Part shown: piece by piece, positions 52,834 to 61,841 of the stretch
Numbering within the stretch: position 1 is the first letter of the stretch
Layout: each line of letters begins with the position of its first letter
NCBI RefSeq assembly: GCF_010550245.1
Contig: NZ_JAAGLU010000015.1
Coordinates: 124,001-188,000, forward strand
Length of the DNA: 64,000 bases
Direction: 5' to 3'
DNA from: Streptomyces sp. SID12501
GTDB lineage: Bacteria > Actinomycetota > Actinomycetes > Streptomycetales > Streptomycetaceae
Notes under the pieces: generated by a model
Told to the model about the DNA's origin: nothing
What the model saw: the letters and a program-made list of their open reading frames with translations, nothing else
Databases searched by the model: none
Position numbers and translations under genes: made by a program

Positions 52834-54600
52834 TCAGAGGGAGTAGCGGGCCTCGGCCAGCCGGTACAGGCGTCGCCACAGCAGGCGGTTGATGCCGACG
52901 ACGTACAGGCTCATCACCGCCACTCCGGCGATCAGATGCGGATAGTCGCCGGCCTCCGTGGCCTTGGCGATGTACGCGCCCAGCCCCGTCGCGGTGAGGG
53001 TGGTGCCGCCGAAGGTGACGATCTCGGAGACGATCGAGGCGTTCCAGGCGCCGCCCGACGCGGTGATGCCGCCGGTGACGTACGAGGGGAAGATCCCGGG
53101 GATGATCAGCCGCTTCCAGCGCTGCCGGCCGTGCACGCCGAGGTCGTCCATCGCCTCGCGCAGGTCGGTCGGGATGGCCATGGCGCCGGCGATGGTGTTG
53201 AAGAGGATGTACCACTGGGCGCCGAGCGCCATCAGCAGCGTGCCGCCGATGTCGATGGACAGGCCGGTCTTCAGCAGGAACCAGGTGACCAGCGGGAAGA
53301 GGAAGTTGGCCGGGAAGGACGCCAGTACCTGGACGACCGGCTGGGCGATGCGGGTCAGTCGCGGCGAGAAGCCGATCTTCACGCCGATCGGCACCCAGAC
53401 CAGGGTGGCGAGGGTGACCAGCACCATCACTCGGGTGAGGGTGGCGAGGCCCAGCAGCAGCGGTTCACCGAAGACCCCGAGGCTGGTCCGGTCGTAGAGG
53501 TAGCGCCCCAGGTCGAACAGGCCCCAGAGGATCAGGCCGCCCGCGACGACGGCGAAGGTGATGTCGCCGGCACGCTGCCGGGACGGGCCGACGGACAGCG
53601 GCCGGTCGTCGGTGCCGAGGACGCGCCCCGCCCGGCTCAGCACACGGCCCGCCGGGCGCAGCACACGGCCGAGCAGCCGCGGCCAGTGCGAGCGCCGCAG
53701 GAAGTCCAGGACGTACGAGCGCTGAACCTCGCTCGCCTCGGACTGCTCGTTCTTGAACTTCTCCGCCCACGCCGTCAGGGGCCGCCAGAACAGGAAGTTC
53801 ACGCCGATCACCATGACCGCCATGGTGAGGATGGCCCAGCCGACCTTGCCGAGGTCTCCGTCGGTGATCGCGGCGCCGGCGTAGGAGCCGACGCCCGGCA
53901 GCGTGTAGTCCTGGTTGTTGACGCTGATCGCCTCGGAAGCGACGAGGAAGAACCAGCCGCCGCCGAAGCTCATCATGCCGTTCCAGACCAGGCCGATCAT
54001 CCCGGCCGGCACTTCCACCTTCCAGAACCGCATCCACCGGGTGAAGCGGAACGACCGTGACAACTCGTCGAGTTCGCGCGGCAACGAGGTCAGCGAGTAG
54101 TAGAAGCCGAACGTCATGTTCCACGCCTGCGAGGTGAAGATCGCGAAGATCGACGCGCACTCCAGGCCCAGCATCGAGCCGGGGAACAGGGCGATGAATC
54201 CGGTCACCGCCACCGTCAGGAAGGCCAGGACGGGCACGGACTGGAGAATGTCCAGCGCCGGGATCAGGATCCGCTCCAGGCGGCGGCTCCTGGCGGCGGC
54301 GTAGGCGTAGACGAAGGTGAACAGGACCGACAGGGCCAGCGCGGCGAACATCCGCAGCAGCGAGCGTGCCGCGTCGTACGGCAGTCGCGAGGGATCGGTG
54401 TCGACCTTCACGTTCTCGTGGGTGTTGAAGGCGACGGTGGTCCCGTGGCCCACGCGCAGCACCACGTACAGCAGCACCAGCACGGCGGCGGCAACCGCCA
54501 CGTCCACCCAGGAGAACTGGGACAGCCGTGCCACGAAAGGCGTGCGCAGCGCGGTGCCGACGGGCTTGGTGCCCGTCTCGTTGTCCGTACGGAACGACAT
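52834..54600 (-). CDS. Fused double-domain ABC transporter permease
   Basis: 588 aa from the ATG at 54600 (GGAGG upstream). Two BPD_transp_1-type permease domains are joined: residues about 35-290 and about 370-588. Each has the EAA-loop-like motif before its last helices (LDELSRSFRFTRWMRFWKVE and LREAMDDLGVHGRQRWKRLI). Normally such permeases are separate or homodimeric. Here one chain supplies both halves, and the ATPase gene follows after 34 bp. No substrate-binding protein gene is in the window, and the neighbours are cation transport genes. The substrate is unknown. Nitrate, sulfonate or a cation complex is possible. Confidence 0.88.
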   Translation of the reverse strand: MSFRTDNETGTKPVGTALRTPFVARLSQFSWVDVAVAAAVLVLLYVVLRVGHGTTVAFNTHENVKVDTDPSRLPYDAARSLLRMFAALALSVLFTFVYAYAAARSRRLERILIPALDILQSVPVLAFLTVAVTGFIALFPGSMLGLECASIFAIFTSQAWNMTFGFYYSLTSLPRELDELSRSFRFTRWMRFWKVEVPAGMIGLVWNGMMSFGGGWFFLVASEAISVNNQDYTLPGVGSYAGAAITDGDLGKVGWAILTMAVMVIGVNFLFWRPLTAWAEKFKNEQSEASEVQRSYVLDFLRRSHWPRLLGRVLRPAGRVLSRAGRVLGTDDRPLSVGPSRQRAGDITFAVVAGGLILWGLFDLGRYLYDRTSLGVFGEPLLLGLATLTRVMVLVTLATLVWVPIGVKIGFSPRLTRIAQPVVQVLASFPANFLFPLVTWFLLKTGLSIDIGGTLLMALGAQWYILFNTIAGAMAIPTDLREAMDDLGVHGRQRWKRLIIPGIFPSYVTGGITASGGAWNASIVSEIVTFGGTTLTATGLGAYIAKATEAGDYPHLIAGVAVMSLYVVGINRLLWRRLYRLAEARYSL

Positions 54601-55182
54601 CACGAAGACCTCCACCCACACTCTGGGCACGCTGCCACGACCCGGCCGTGGCGGCAGCGCCGACGGCAGGGCGGGGCTCACCCGACTGGCATGAGTAAGT
54701 CGAAGAAGGGGAAGCGCGCCGCTGCGGCCGTCGCCGCTCGATGCGGCGAGGACCCGCGTCGGCGCGAGAACTCAGAAGTCAGCGACTGCCCAGGAGGCAG
54801 CGCGGACTGGGAGGGTCGGCACCCATGGCTGCCTCCGATCCGTGATGTGACTCCGCCCCGCGGCATGCCCAGCACGCACACAGGTTCCGACCTCAGGAGT
54901 GTGCCCCTTGTTGCGTCATTACGCAAATACACCTCGGGGCCTCGGGCTTCCGCCCTGCCGGTCCCGGCGTAGGAGACGCGTCATGAACCGTCGCTCAGAC
55001 GTCAGGCAAGCGCCAACACCGCGAGCCACCGCCCCCTCGGGGACTTCGATGGGGCCGGGCTTCCCGTCAAGCATCCGTCAGCGGGGTGGCCGGTCCCCCG
55101 CCACGCGGGCATTGCGTCACTGGAGCGCCCGGCCGATCCGACCGAGCGGCGCACGTCGTCTTCGACTTCGAGGAGCAGCATC
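54601..55182. other. Intergenic region, no gene recognised
   Basis: A 93-codon frame from 54691 (MSKSKKGKRAAAAVAARCGE) has a Lys/Ala-rich start but no family resemblance or good ribosome binding site. I do not annotate it as a gene. The promoters of the permease and the SAV_915-like gene should lie here. Confidence 0.4.
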
Positions 55183-55599
55183 GTGTCTGCAGTCGTCCTT
55201 CCCGAGGATCCCGAGCCTTCCGAACGCGTCCCGGCCGGACTTCTCTTCGTCCCCGTCCGGTCGGGGCCCCTGGGCTGTACGGCCCGGTTCTTCCGCACCC
55301 CCCTGGGCGGCCGTACGGCCGTCGGCTTCACCTCCGCGGCGAAGCTGACCGCCACGCTGGGCACGGACCAGCCGAGCATCAGGCTCTCCGAACCCGCACT
55401 GCGCGCGCTCGCCGCGCCCCTGGGCATCACCACGCTCACCGTCGACCCGCCCTTCTCCGCCCCCTCGACCGACCGCACCGCGGCAGCGGTCCGTGAGCGC
55501 GAGAACTCCTGGCGCCGCCGGCATCCCCAGCACATCGGCGCCCTGCGGGTGACCGGCGCCGCCGCCGTCGTCGCGTGTCTGAACCTGCTGATCGGCTGA
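55183..55599 (+). CDS. SAV_915-family protein
   Basis: 138 aa from a GTG at 55183 (GAGGAGCAG upstream). It carries LLFVPVRSGPLGCTARFFRT and PLGGRTAVGFTSAAKLTATL, then LAAPLGITTLTVDPPF, the pattern of the small Streptomyces SAV_915 family (SseB-like fold, function unknown). The C-terminus has a short hydrophobic run. It lies 13 bp before the lysA start and in the same direction, as is usual for this gene pair in Streptomyces as far as I recall. Confidence 0.75.
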   Translation: MSAVVLPEDPEPSERVPAGLLFVPVRSGPLGCTARFFRTPLGGRTAVGFTSAAKLTATLGTDQPSIRLSEPALRALAAPLGITTLTVDPPFSAPSTDRTAAAVRERENSWRRRHPQHIGALRVTGAAAVVACLNLLIG

Positions 55600-55612
55600 G
55601 GAGGCGCCCGCC

Positions 55613-55912
55613 ATGACCGTTTCCCTTCCCTCCCTCCCGTCATCCCTGCCCTCGGACCCCGAGGAACTGTCCCGGCTCCTGGGCGCCACCGACGGCCTGT
55701 CCGTCTGGCCCCGCTGCACTCGCCTCGAGGCCGACGGGGACGTCTCCGTCGGCGGTGTCTCCCTCGCCGAGGCGACAGACCGTTTCGGCACCCCCGTCTA
55801 CGTCCTCGACGAACAGGAGGTCCGCGACCGCTGCCGCACCTACCGCACGGCGTTCCCCGAGGCAGACATCGTCTACTCGGCCAAGACGTTCCTGTGCCGG
55901 GCGATGGCCGAA
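55613..55912 (+). pseudogene. lysA: lysA (diaminopimelate decarboxylase) 5' fragment, truncated by element junction
   Basis: Starts at ATG 55613 with GAGGAGG upstream. LAEATDRFGTPVYVLDEQEV and RTYRTAFPEADIVYSAKTFL, with the PLP lysine in YSAK, are the N-terminal part of LysA. After about 100 codons (FLCRAMAE) the sequence switches at about 55910 to repeat D, and the frame ends at 55939. The remaining 350 or so codons are not downstream in this window. DAP decarboxylase makes lysine from meso-DAP. This copy cannot, so another lysA copy must be present elsewhere if the host makes lysine. Confidence 0.85.
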
Positions 55913-56253
55913 ATCTGCAGGGAGCGGCATCGGCAGTGACAGCAGCAGTCCGCTCTCGCTTCCTCTTGCGTGGGAATACTCCCGTGACCCTGCGACGGTG
56001 TATTGGGCGCGTGCTCTTCCGCCGCCTCGTCGAGGGTCAGCAGACGCTGAAGGCCGGCGGTCACCACCCGATAGGCGTTACCCAGCTTCAGCACCTTGCA
56101 CGGATACTCGCCCCGTTTCGCCAGACCGTAGCCGGTGCTCCTCCCGAGCGAAAGAATCCTGTTGGCCGTCCGCAAGCTCACCGTGGGCGGCAAAGCCATC
56201 ACGTACCTGCGAGTAAGGGCCGCACTCTCAATTGTTCCGGGTTCCTCAGCCAC
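55873..56253 (-). CDS. Excisionase-like helix-turn-helix protein of an integrative element
   Basis: 126 aa from a GTG at 56253. An ATG at 56199 is an alternative. PPTVSLRTANRILSLGRSTG, YGLAKRGEYPCKVLKLGNAY and RVVTAGLQRLL form the helix-turn-helix typical of the small protein that precedes integrase genes in Streptomyces integrative elements. The reading then runs into the Cys-rich repeat D segment (CCCHCRC). The last 15 residues are encoded by antisense lysA DNA, so the C-terminus is altered. No integrase gene follows. Confidence 0.6.
   Translation of the reverse strand: MAEEPGTIESAALTRRYVMALPPTVSLRTANRILSLGRSTGYGLAKRGEYPCKVLKLGNAYRVVTAGLQRLLTLDEAAEEHAPNTPSQGHGSIPTQEEARADCCCHCRCRSLQISAIARHRNVLAE
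55910..56011. repeat. Repeat D, copy 2 (matches 12611-12713)
   Basis: About 102 bp nearly identical to 12611-12713, in the same orientation. It is part of the excisionase-like gene on the minus strand and ends exactly at the truncated lysA sequence. Confidence 0.7.
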
Positions 56254-56715
56254 CGCACCCTCCCAAGGCCGCCGGGGTCACGTCGAAGCTACTTCCGCCT
56301 CCCGGGTTGATATCCAGAGCTACCAACACAAACGAAGAGAATCTCTCCGGCCGGCCGATCCACCCGTATGAGGGACCTCAGCAAATAGCGATCTGTCCGC
56401 CTTCAAGCGAACTCAGTGGCGACGGCGCGCTGTCCGAGCATTCCCGGCGAGACCCCTCCTGCACCCCGGATGCTGGTTCGGGCTGCGGAGCAGCCGGCAC
56501 CGTACGCGCTTCACAGAGCCAGCACGATCCGAACAATGGCTATGTCGAACGGTTCAGCGTCCACGCGGCGGCCCGACAGCCTCGTGTGCTCGTCTCCCCT
56601 GAAATCCTGGCCGGTGTGTCGCTCTACTCCTGAGCGTCACAGGCCCGACGACGCACAGCACGACACGCCACCCGCCACGGCCGGCGCCGTCCGGCAATGC
56701 CCTGGGGCAACGCCG
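56254..56715. other. No gene recognised
   Basis: Between the excisionase-like gene and the aldolase gene I see only frames without motif or ribosome binding site. It may hold the right boundary of the element remnant. Confidence 0.4.
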
Positions 56716-57390
56716 CTAGTCCTCGATCACGAGCCCTTTCGACGCGAGAAGCGGCTCGAGACCGCACATCTCGATGACCGTCCTGCCCGCCCGGTACGCG
56801 GAGATGTAGCCGGCCTCGGCGTCGATCCGCTCCTGTGAGGCGGTGGTCACCGCGGCGGCGTCCTCGCGGCGGACGACGACCACGCCGTCGGCGTCGGCCC
56901 GCATCACGTCACCGGGGCGGACGAGTACGCCGCCGATGGTGACCGGCTCGCACATGGGTCCGACTGTCTCCTTGACCGTGCCCTTGATGGACACACTGCG
57001 GGAGAAGACGGGGAATCCCAGGGCGCGCAGGTCCTCGGTGTCCCGGACGCCGGTGTCGGTGATCAGGCCACCGAGCCCCTTTGCCTGGCAGGCGTTGGCG
57101 AGGACGTCTCCGAAGGAGCCCGCCTCCTCGTAGGCGCCGGCGGACACGACGACGACATCCCCCGGGCGGGCGTAGGCGATGGCGGTCTGCAGCATCAGGT
57201 TGTCGCGCGGTGCGCACTGGACCGTGAAGGCGGGGCCGCACAGGGACATGCGGTGGTCGACCGGCTTGATGGCCGAGTCCAGCGCCCCGAGCCGGCCCTG
57301 CGCCTCGTGGATGGTGGCCGAGGAGAAGGCACCCAGCTGCTTCACCAGAGCGGCGTCCGGCCGCTCGAACTTCGTACTGACGCGGATCAT
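56716..57390 (-). CDS. RraA-type 4-hydroxy-4-methyl-2-oxoglutarate aldolase-like protein
   Basis: 224 aa from the ATG at 57390. The family core is VVVSAGAYEEAGSFGDVLAN followed by CQAKGLGGLITDTGVRDTED. It has D95, R116, D117 and D120, which fits the D-X20-R-D-X2-E/D pattern known for genuine HMG/CHA aldolases and separates them from RraA proteins that only inhibit RNase E. These enzymes need Mg2+ or Mn2+ and cleave 4-hydroxy-4-methyl-2-oxoglutarate to two pyruvates, or decarboxylate oxaloacetate. It is the last gene of the catabolic operon, 9 bp after the aminotransferase. The precise substrate is inferred. Confidence 0.8.
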   Translation of the reverse strand: MIRVSTKFERPDAALVKQLGAFSSATIHEAQGRLGALDSAIKPVDHRMSLCGPAFTVQCAPRDNLMLQTAIAYARPGDVVVVSAGAYEEAGSFGDVLANACQAKGLGGLITDTGVRDTEDLRALGFPVFSRSVSIKGTVKETVGPMCEPVTIGGVLVRPGDVMRADADGVVVVRREDAAAVTTASQERIDAEAGYISAYRAGRTVIEMCGLEPLLASKGLVIED

Positions 57391-57399
57391 GACGACCTT

Positions 57400-58647
57400 T
57401 CAGGCAGAGAGGGCGGAGGAAGCGGAGGGCGTGGAGGACAGGCCGGCGCAGGCCGTCGCGAAGCGCGCGCATGCCTCGGTGAGGACGTCCGTCGACGTGG
57501 CGAAGGAGATGCGGAAGTAGCCGGGTGCGCCGTACGCGGCTCCGTGGATCACCGCTACCTGTTGGCTGTCGAGCAGGTAGCGGGCGAAGTCCTCGTCGTT
57601 CTGTATCCGGCTTCCCGACGGTGTGAACTGCCCGATGGTGTCCTGGCAGTTCACCAGGAGGTAGAAGCCCCCGTCGGGGACGGTGCAGCTGAGCCGGGGA
57701 ACGTCGTTGACGAGCTTCACCATGGCGTCGCGGCGTCCGCGGTAGACGGACACGGTTTCCCGGACGAAGTCCTGCGGTCCCGTGAGCGCGGCGGCAGCGG
57801 CGGCCTGACTCACGGACGAGGGGCAGGAGGACGTCTGGGACTGCAGCGTGTTGATCGCGGTCACCAGGTCCGTCGGGCCCACGCCGTAACCGATGCGCCA
57901 GCCGGTCATCGCGTACGTCTTGGAGACGCCGTTGGTGAGGAACACCCGTTCGGCCAAGCGTGGTTCGACGGCTGCCAGGGACGGCGCGGCCTCCTCGCGA
58001 TACCAGATCTCGTCGTAGATCTCGTCGGTGAGGACGCGCACGTGTGGATGGTCCAGCAACACCTGGGCCAGTTCGTGCAGTTCACCGGTGGTGTAGGCGG
58101 ATCCCGTCGGGTTGCCGGGGGTGTTGAGGACGACCCAGCGCGTTCGCTCGGTGATCGCCGCCGCGAGCCGCTCCGGCTTCAGCTTGAAGCCGTCCGCCTC
58201 GGGACAGTCGACGATCACCGGGGTGCCGTCGTTCGCGCGGACCATGTCCGGATAGGACACCCAGTACGGGGCGGGAACGATGACCTCGTCCCCTTCGTCC
58301 AGGGTGGCCATCAGGGCGAGGAAGATGACCTGCTTGGCTCCACCGCCGACCGTGATCTGCGCGTCGGTGCACTCCAGTCCGTGGCGCTCGCGGAGTTTGC
58401 CGGCGATCGCGGCGCGCAGCCGCGGGGTGCCGTTCACGGGGGTGTACTTGGTCTCGCCCGCCTCGATGGCTCGGATCGCCGCGGCCTTGACGTGGTCGGG
58501 GGTGTCGAAGTCGGGCTCGCCCACGGTCAGGTCGAGGATGGTGAGCCCCTGGCTCTTGAGTTCGCGCACCCGCTGAGCCGCCGCCGTGCTGGGCGAGGGG
58601 TTGATACGGCGCACGCGTGCCGCGGTGGCGTCGGTCAGGCCGCTCAT
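57400..58647 (-). CDS. Class I/II PLP-dependent aminotransferase (AspC-like)
   Basis: 415 aa. ILDLTVGEPDFDTPDHVKAA, KYTPVNGTPRLRAAIAGKL, NTPGNPTGSAYTTGELHEL and the Schiff-base lysine in NGVSKTYAMTGWRIGYGVGP place it in the fold-type I subgroup Ib of aspartate and related aminotransferases. It would interconvert an amino acid and its 2-oxo acid. It lies 5 bp after the SDR gene and 9 bp before the aldolase. In this setting it may transaminate the amino acid released by the lactamase genes. A biosynthetic aspartate role is also possible. Confidence 0.9.
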   Translation of the reverse strand: MSGLTDATAARVRRINPSPSTAAAQRVRELKSQGLTILDLTVGEPDFDTPDHVKAAAIRAIEAGETKYTPVNGTPRLRAAIAGKLRERHGLECTDAQITVGGGAKQVIFLALMATLDEGDEVIVPAPYWVSYPDMVRANDGTPVIVDCPEADGFKLKPERLAAAITERTRWVVLNTPGNPTGSAYTTGELHELAQVLLDHPHVRVLTDEIYDEIWYREEAAPSLAAVEPRLAERVFLTNGVSKTYAMTGWRIGYGVGPTDLVTAINTLQSQTSSCPSSVSQAAAAAALTGPQDFVRETVSVYRGRRDAMVKLVNDVPRLSCTVPDGGFYLLVNCQDTIGQFTPSGSRIQNDEDFARYLLDSQQVAVIHGAAYGAPGYFRISFATSTDVLTEACARFATACAGLSSTPSASSALSA

Positions 58648-58652
58648 CGTGT

Positions 58653-59396
58653 TCAGCCCTCCCGGCGCTCGAAGTTCAGGCCGCCGGGGACCTGGAAGGT
58701 GGGCAGGATCTCGATGTGGCCGATGTTGACGTGCCGGGGCGCGTCGACGGCGAACTCGATGGAGTCGGCGATGTCCTCGGGCTTGAGGGACTCGTAGCCG
58801 TCGTAGAACTGCCGCTGAGCCTCCTCCATGTCACCGAGCAGGCGACCGAAGATCTCCGTCTCCACGCGTCCGGGGCAGATCTCGGTGACGCGGACCCGGC
58901 GGCCGTAGCCGTCGACCCGCAGCTGGCGGGAGAGGGTGTGCACGGCTGCCTTGGTGGCGTGGTAGATGGTGTTGCCGCCGAAGTTGTAGACGCCGGCGAT
59001 GGAACTGATGTTGACGATGTGGCCGAGGTCGCGCTCCACCATGCCGGGCATGAGCAGACGCACCAGGTGCAGAACGGCCTGGATGTTGACGGCGACCTGC
59101 TCGTCGACGGCGAACTCGTCGGCGGTCAGGATGTTGCCGGTGCGCGAGACTCCCGCGTTGTTGACGAGGACGTCGATCTCCAGGCCGTCCAGGGCGGCGG
59201 TGAGCGCCCCGGTGTCGGTGATGTCGACGGCGTGCGGGACGCAGCCGGTGGCGTCGGCGAGGGCGTCGAGCCTTTCGGCGTTGCGCGCCACCGCGTGAAC
59301 CTCCAGGCCACGCTTGGCGAGTCGCTCGACGACGACGGCTCCGATGCCGGTGGACGCTCCGGTGACCAGAGCCGTCCTGTAGTCGGAGATGGGCAT
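58653..59396 (-). CDS. Short-chain dehydrogenase/reductase (YdfG-like)
   Basis: 247 aa. The cofactor motif TALVTGASTGIGAVVVERLA is at residues 8-27, NNAG at about 87, catalytic Ser in VNISSIAG, and YHATK with catalytic Tyr and Lys at about 152-156. This is a classical SDR close to the YdfG or serine-dehydrogenase group, which oxidises beta-hydroxy acids with NADP(+). It lies 54 bp after the MFS gene and overlaps none. It may act on a hydroxylated intermediate of the pathway. Confidence 0.9.
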   Translation of the reverse strand: MPISDYRTALVTGASTGIGAVVVERLAKRGLEVHAVARNAERLDALADATGCVPHAVDITDTGALTAALDGLEIDVLVNNAGVSRTGNILTADEFAVDEQVAVNIQAVLHLVRLLMPGMVERDLGHIVNISSIAGVYNFGGNTIYHATKAAVHTLSRQLRVDGYGRRVRVTEICPGRVETEIFGRLLGDMEEAQRQFYDGYESLKPEDIADSIEFAVDAPRHVNIGHIEILPTFQVPGGLNFERREG

Positions 59397-59450
59397 GCTG
59401 GTGTGCTCCTTGGTGTGGGGGGTGTGCGGGTGCGGGTGCCGAGGGGTCGG

Positions 59451-60764
59451 TCAGGCGTCGCGCAGGGGCAGGTGGGCCCGGTCCGTCACCCGGGAGACGG
59501 CGACGAGGGTGCCGACCGCGGTGAGGACGGCGTAGAAGGCCGGCATGTTGACGTTGCCCGTGCGGTCGATGAGGTAGGTCATCAGGAGGGGCGCCGTGCC
59601 GCCGAAGAGTGCGGCGGAGACGTTGTAGCCCAGGCCGTAGGCGGAGTAGCGCACCCGGGTGGGGAAGAGCTCGACCAGCAGGATGTGGATGACGCCGGTG
59701 TGCCCGGCGAACACGACGGCCATGAGGCAGGCGCCGAGGGCGGCGAGGGCGACGTTGCCGGTACCGATCAGGAGGTAACAGGGGATGCCTACGACGGCCA
59801 TGGCGACCGCGGCTCCGGCGATGACCTTCTTGCGCCCGACCCGGTCCGAGAGGCGGCCCATGTACGGGATGGCGATACAGATCGCGACCAGGCTCGACGC
59901 GGTGACGAGGAGGCCCTGGACCTTGGTGAACTGCAGCTCGCTGCTCATGAAGGTGGGCATGTAGCCGAACAGGACGTAGTACCCGGAGCCGTTCATCAGG
60001 GGGATGAACAGGGCCAGCAGCATGGCCCGGCGGTGCTCGGCGGAGGCGAACGCCTCCTTGAGGGGGTTCTTGGACAGGCCGCCCTCTTCCTTCAGGCGGT
60101 TGAAGTTGGGCGTGTCGCTGATGCGCTTGCGGATGTAGATGCCGGTGATGCCGAGCGGGACCGCGAGCAGGAACGGTATGCGCCAGCCCCAGGACTCCAT
60201 GCGCTCGGTGCCGAGTCCGCTGGTCATGGCGGCGGCGATCAGTGTGCCGGTGAGCAGGGAGAGGAACGACGCGATCTGGGCGTAGCTGGTGTAGAGGCCG
60301 CGCTTGCCCTCCGGGGCGTGCTCGGCGAGGAAGCTCATCGCGCCGGATGCCTCGCCACCGACGGAGAAGCCCTGGGCGACGCGCAGCAGGATCAGCAGAG
60401 CGGGCGCCGCGATGCCGATGCTCGCGTAGGTGGGCAGGACGCCGATGGCCGCGGTGGCGGCGCTGATGAGCAGGATGACGAAGACCAGCATCCGCTGGCG
60501 TCCGATGCGGTCACCGAGGTGGCCGCAGATGACGGCGCCAAGGGGGCGGAAGAAGAAGGAGACGGCGTAGCCGAGGAAGACGAGTTGGATGGCGTTGTCG
60601 GAGCCGGGGAAGAAGACGGCTGCGAGCGTTCCGGCCATGAAGCCGAAGATGCCGTTGTCGTAGAGCTCGGCGAAGATGCCGACGCATCCTGCGAGGGTGA
60701 CCCTGCGGGCTGTTCTGGGGTCGACGGTGGTGTTGGGGGCTGGCTGAGCGGCCACGGCGGTCAT
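59451..60764 (-). CDS. MFS metabolite:proton symporter (MHS family)
   Basis: 437 aa with 12 hydrophobic segments. The MHS signatures are LYDNGIFGFMAGTLAAVFF in helix 1, RPLGAVICGHLGDRIGRQRM in loop 2-3 and LLRVAQGFSVGGEASGAMSF. These symporters import small organic acids, betaine or shikimate-like compounds with protons. It lies 90 bp after pxpC and before the SDR in the same direction, and is the likely uptake system for the operon's substrate. Confidence 0.9.
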   Translation of the reverse strand: MTAVAAQPAPNTTVDPRTARRVTLAGCVGIFAELYDNGIFGFMAGTLAAVFFPGSDNAIQLVFLGYAVSFFFRPLGAVICGHLGDRIGRQRMLVFVILLISAATAAIGVLPTYASIGIAAPALLILLRVAQGFSVGGEASGAMSFLAEHAPEGKRGLYTSYAQIASFLSLLTGTLIAAAMTSGLGTERMESWGWRIPFLLAVPLGITGIYIRKRISDTPNFNRLKEEGGLSKNPLKEAFASAEHRRAMLLALFIPLMNGSGYYVLFGYMPTFMSSELQFTKVQGLLVTASSLVAICIAIPYMGRLSDRVGRKKVIAGAAVAMAVVGIPCYLLIGTGNVALAALGACLMAVVFAGHTGVIHILLVELFPTRVRYSAYGLGYNVSAALFGGTAPLLMTYLIDRTGNVNMPAFYAVLTAVGTLVAVSRVTDRAHLPLRDA

Positions 60765-60854
60765 GGCTCTCCTGTCTGGGAGCAGGCTGGGGACGAGGGA
60801 CGTTTCGGCTCCGTGCGGGCGGGCGATAGGGGCTGCTGAGCGAGTGCGGGGAGG

Positions 60855-61841
60855 TCAGCTGCCGAGGGGAGCGCGAATGCGCAGGCTGTCGAAGGCGGTC
60901 CGGACGCGGGTTCTCAGGGCGTCGATGGCGCCCCGCTGTGCGCGGTGGGCGGTGACCGCCTGGTCGAGGGTGCGGTGGCGGAAGCGGATGGACTGCCCGG
61001 GGCGCACCTGCCCCAGGGCGGACAGACCGGTGGCGGTGACGACGGCCAGGACGGGGTAGCCGGCCGTGACGCCGCGGCCGCGGTGCAGCACGAGGAGTTC
61101 GTCCCCTGCCGGCACTTCGACTGCGCCGATGGGGACGCCTCGGGAGAGGACCTCGCCCTTGGCGATACGTCGGGGCACTTCGCCCTGCAGGCGCAGACCG
61201 ATGTGGTTGCTGCGCGGACTGACGGTGAAGGGTGCGTCGAACAGGCGCCGTCCCGTGTCTCCGAACTCGGCCCGGTCGGGGCCGTCGGTGACGTCGATGG
61301 TCCAGGTGGTGGGGAACGGGGGGACGGGTGCGTTCAGGCGGAACAGCGGGATCCGCGAGAAGGGGTGGTCGATGGGTGGGCAGGCGGTGCGCAGAGCGAG
61401 TTCGTCGCCTTCGCGCAGGGCGGGCCCGAATCCCAGGACGGTGTCGGGGGCGCAGCTTCCCTGCAGGTGGTCGGCCTCGAACGAGCCGAGTACGGCCAGG
61501 TAGACGCGCAGTCCGCGCCGGATACCGGTGACCCGGACGGTCTCGCCGGCGCGCACGGAGACCGGTTCCCACTGCGGGCGGACCGTTCCTTCGACGGTCA
61601 CGTCGGCGGGGGCGCCTGTCACGGCGATGAGGATGTCGCCGGAGGAGACGCACGCGAAGTCGAGAGCCGTGATCTCCAGCAGTGGGGCGCGCTCGTCGTT
61701 GCCGCACAGCACGTTGGCGACGCGCGCCGAGTGCTGGTCGGAGGCTCCGTTGGCGGGCAGACCGTAGCGGGAACGGCCGACACGGCCGAGATCCTGCACC
61801 GTGACGATGCCCGCGGTGCGGACGGTGAGGGTGTCAGCCAT
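60855..61841 (-). CDS. pxpC: 5-oxoprolinase subunit C (biotin-dependent carboxylase-like, KipA)
   Basis: 328 aa. VQDLGRVGRSRYGLPANGAS, NVLCGNDERAPLLEITAL, RGLRVYLAVLGSFE and SNHIGLRLQGEVPRR are conserved in PxpC/KipA. With PxpA and PxpB it hydrolyses 5-oxoproline (or a related lactam) to the open amino acid using ATP. Its start overlaps the end of pxpB by 8 bp. All three subunits are present and in the order A, B, C. Confidence 0.92.
   Translation of the reverse strand: MADTLTVRTAGIVTVQDLGRVGRSRYGLPANGASDQHSARVANVLCGNDERAPLLEITALDFACVSSGDILIAVTGAPADVTVEGTVRPQWEPVSVRAGETVRVTGIRRGLRVYLAVLGSFEADHLQGSCAPDTVLGFGPALREGDELALRTACPPIDHPFSRIPLFRLNAPVPPFPTTWTIDVTDGPDRAEFGDTGRRLFDAPFTVSPRSNHIGLRLQGEVPRRIAKGEVLSRGVPIGAVEVPAGDELLVLHRGRGVTAGYPVLAVVTATGLSALGQVRPGQSIRFRHRTLDQAVTAHRAQRGAIDALRTRVRTAFDSLRIRAPLGS

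Noticed and set aside
54691..54972. 93-codon Lys/Ala-rich plus-strand frame
   Set aside because: It lacks a good ribosome binding site and any resemblance to a family, and sits in a promoter region between genes.
56232..56633. 133-codon plus-strand frame after the element remnant
   Set aside because: No start signal or motif. It is more likely non-coding boundary DNA.
58617..60839. 740-codon plus-strand open frame over the SDR and MFS genes
   Set aside because: It spans two convincing minus-strand genes and their gap. The product is Asp/Gly/Val-rich without family features.
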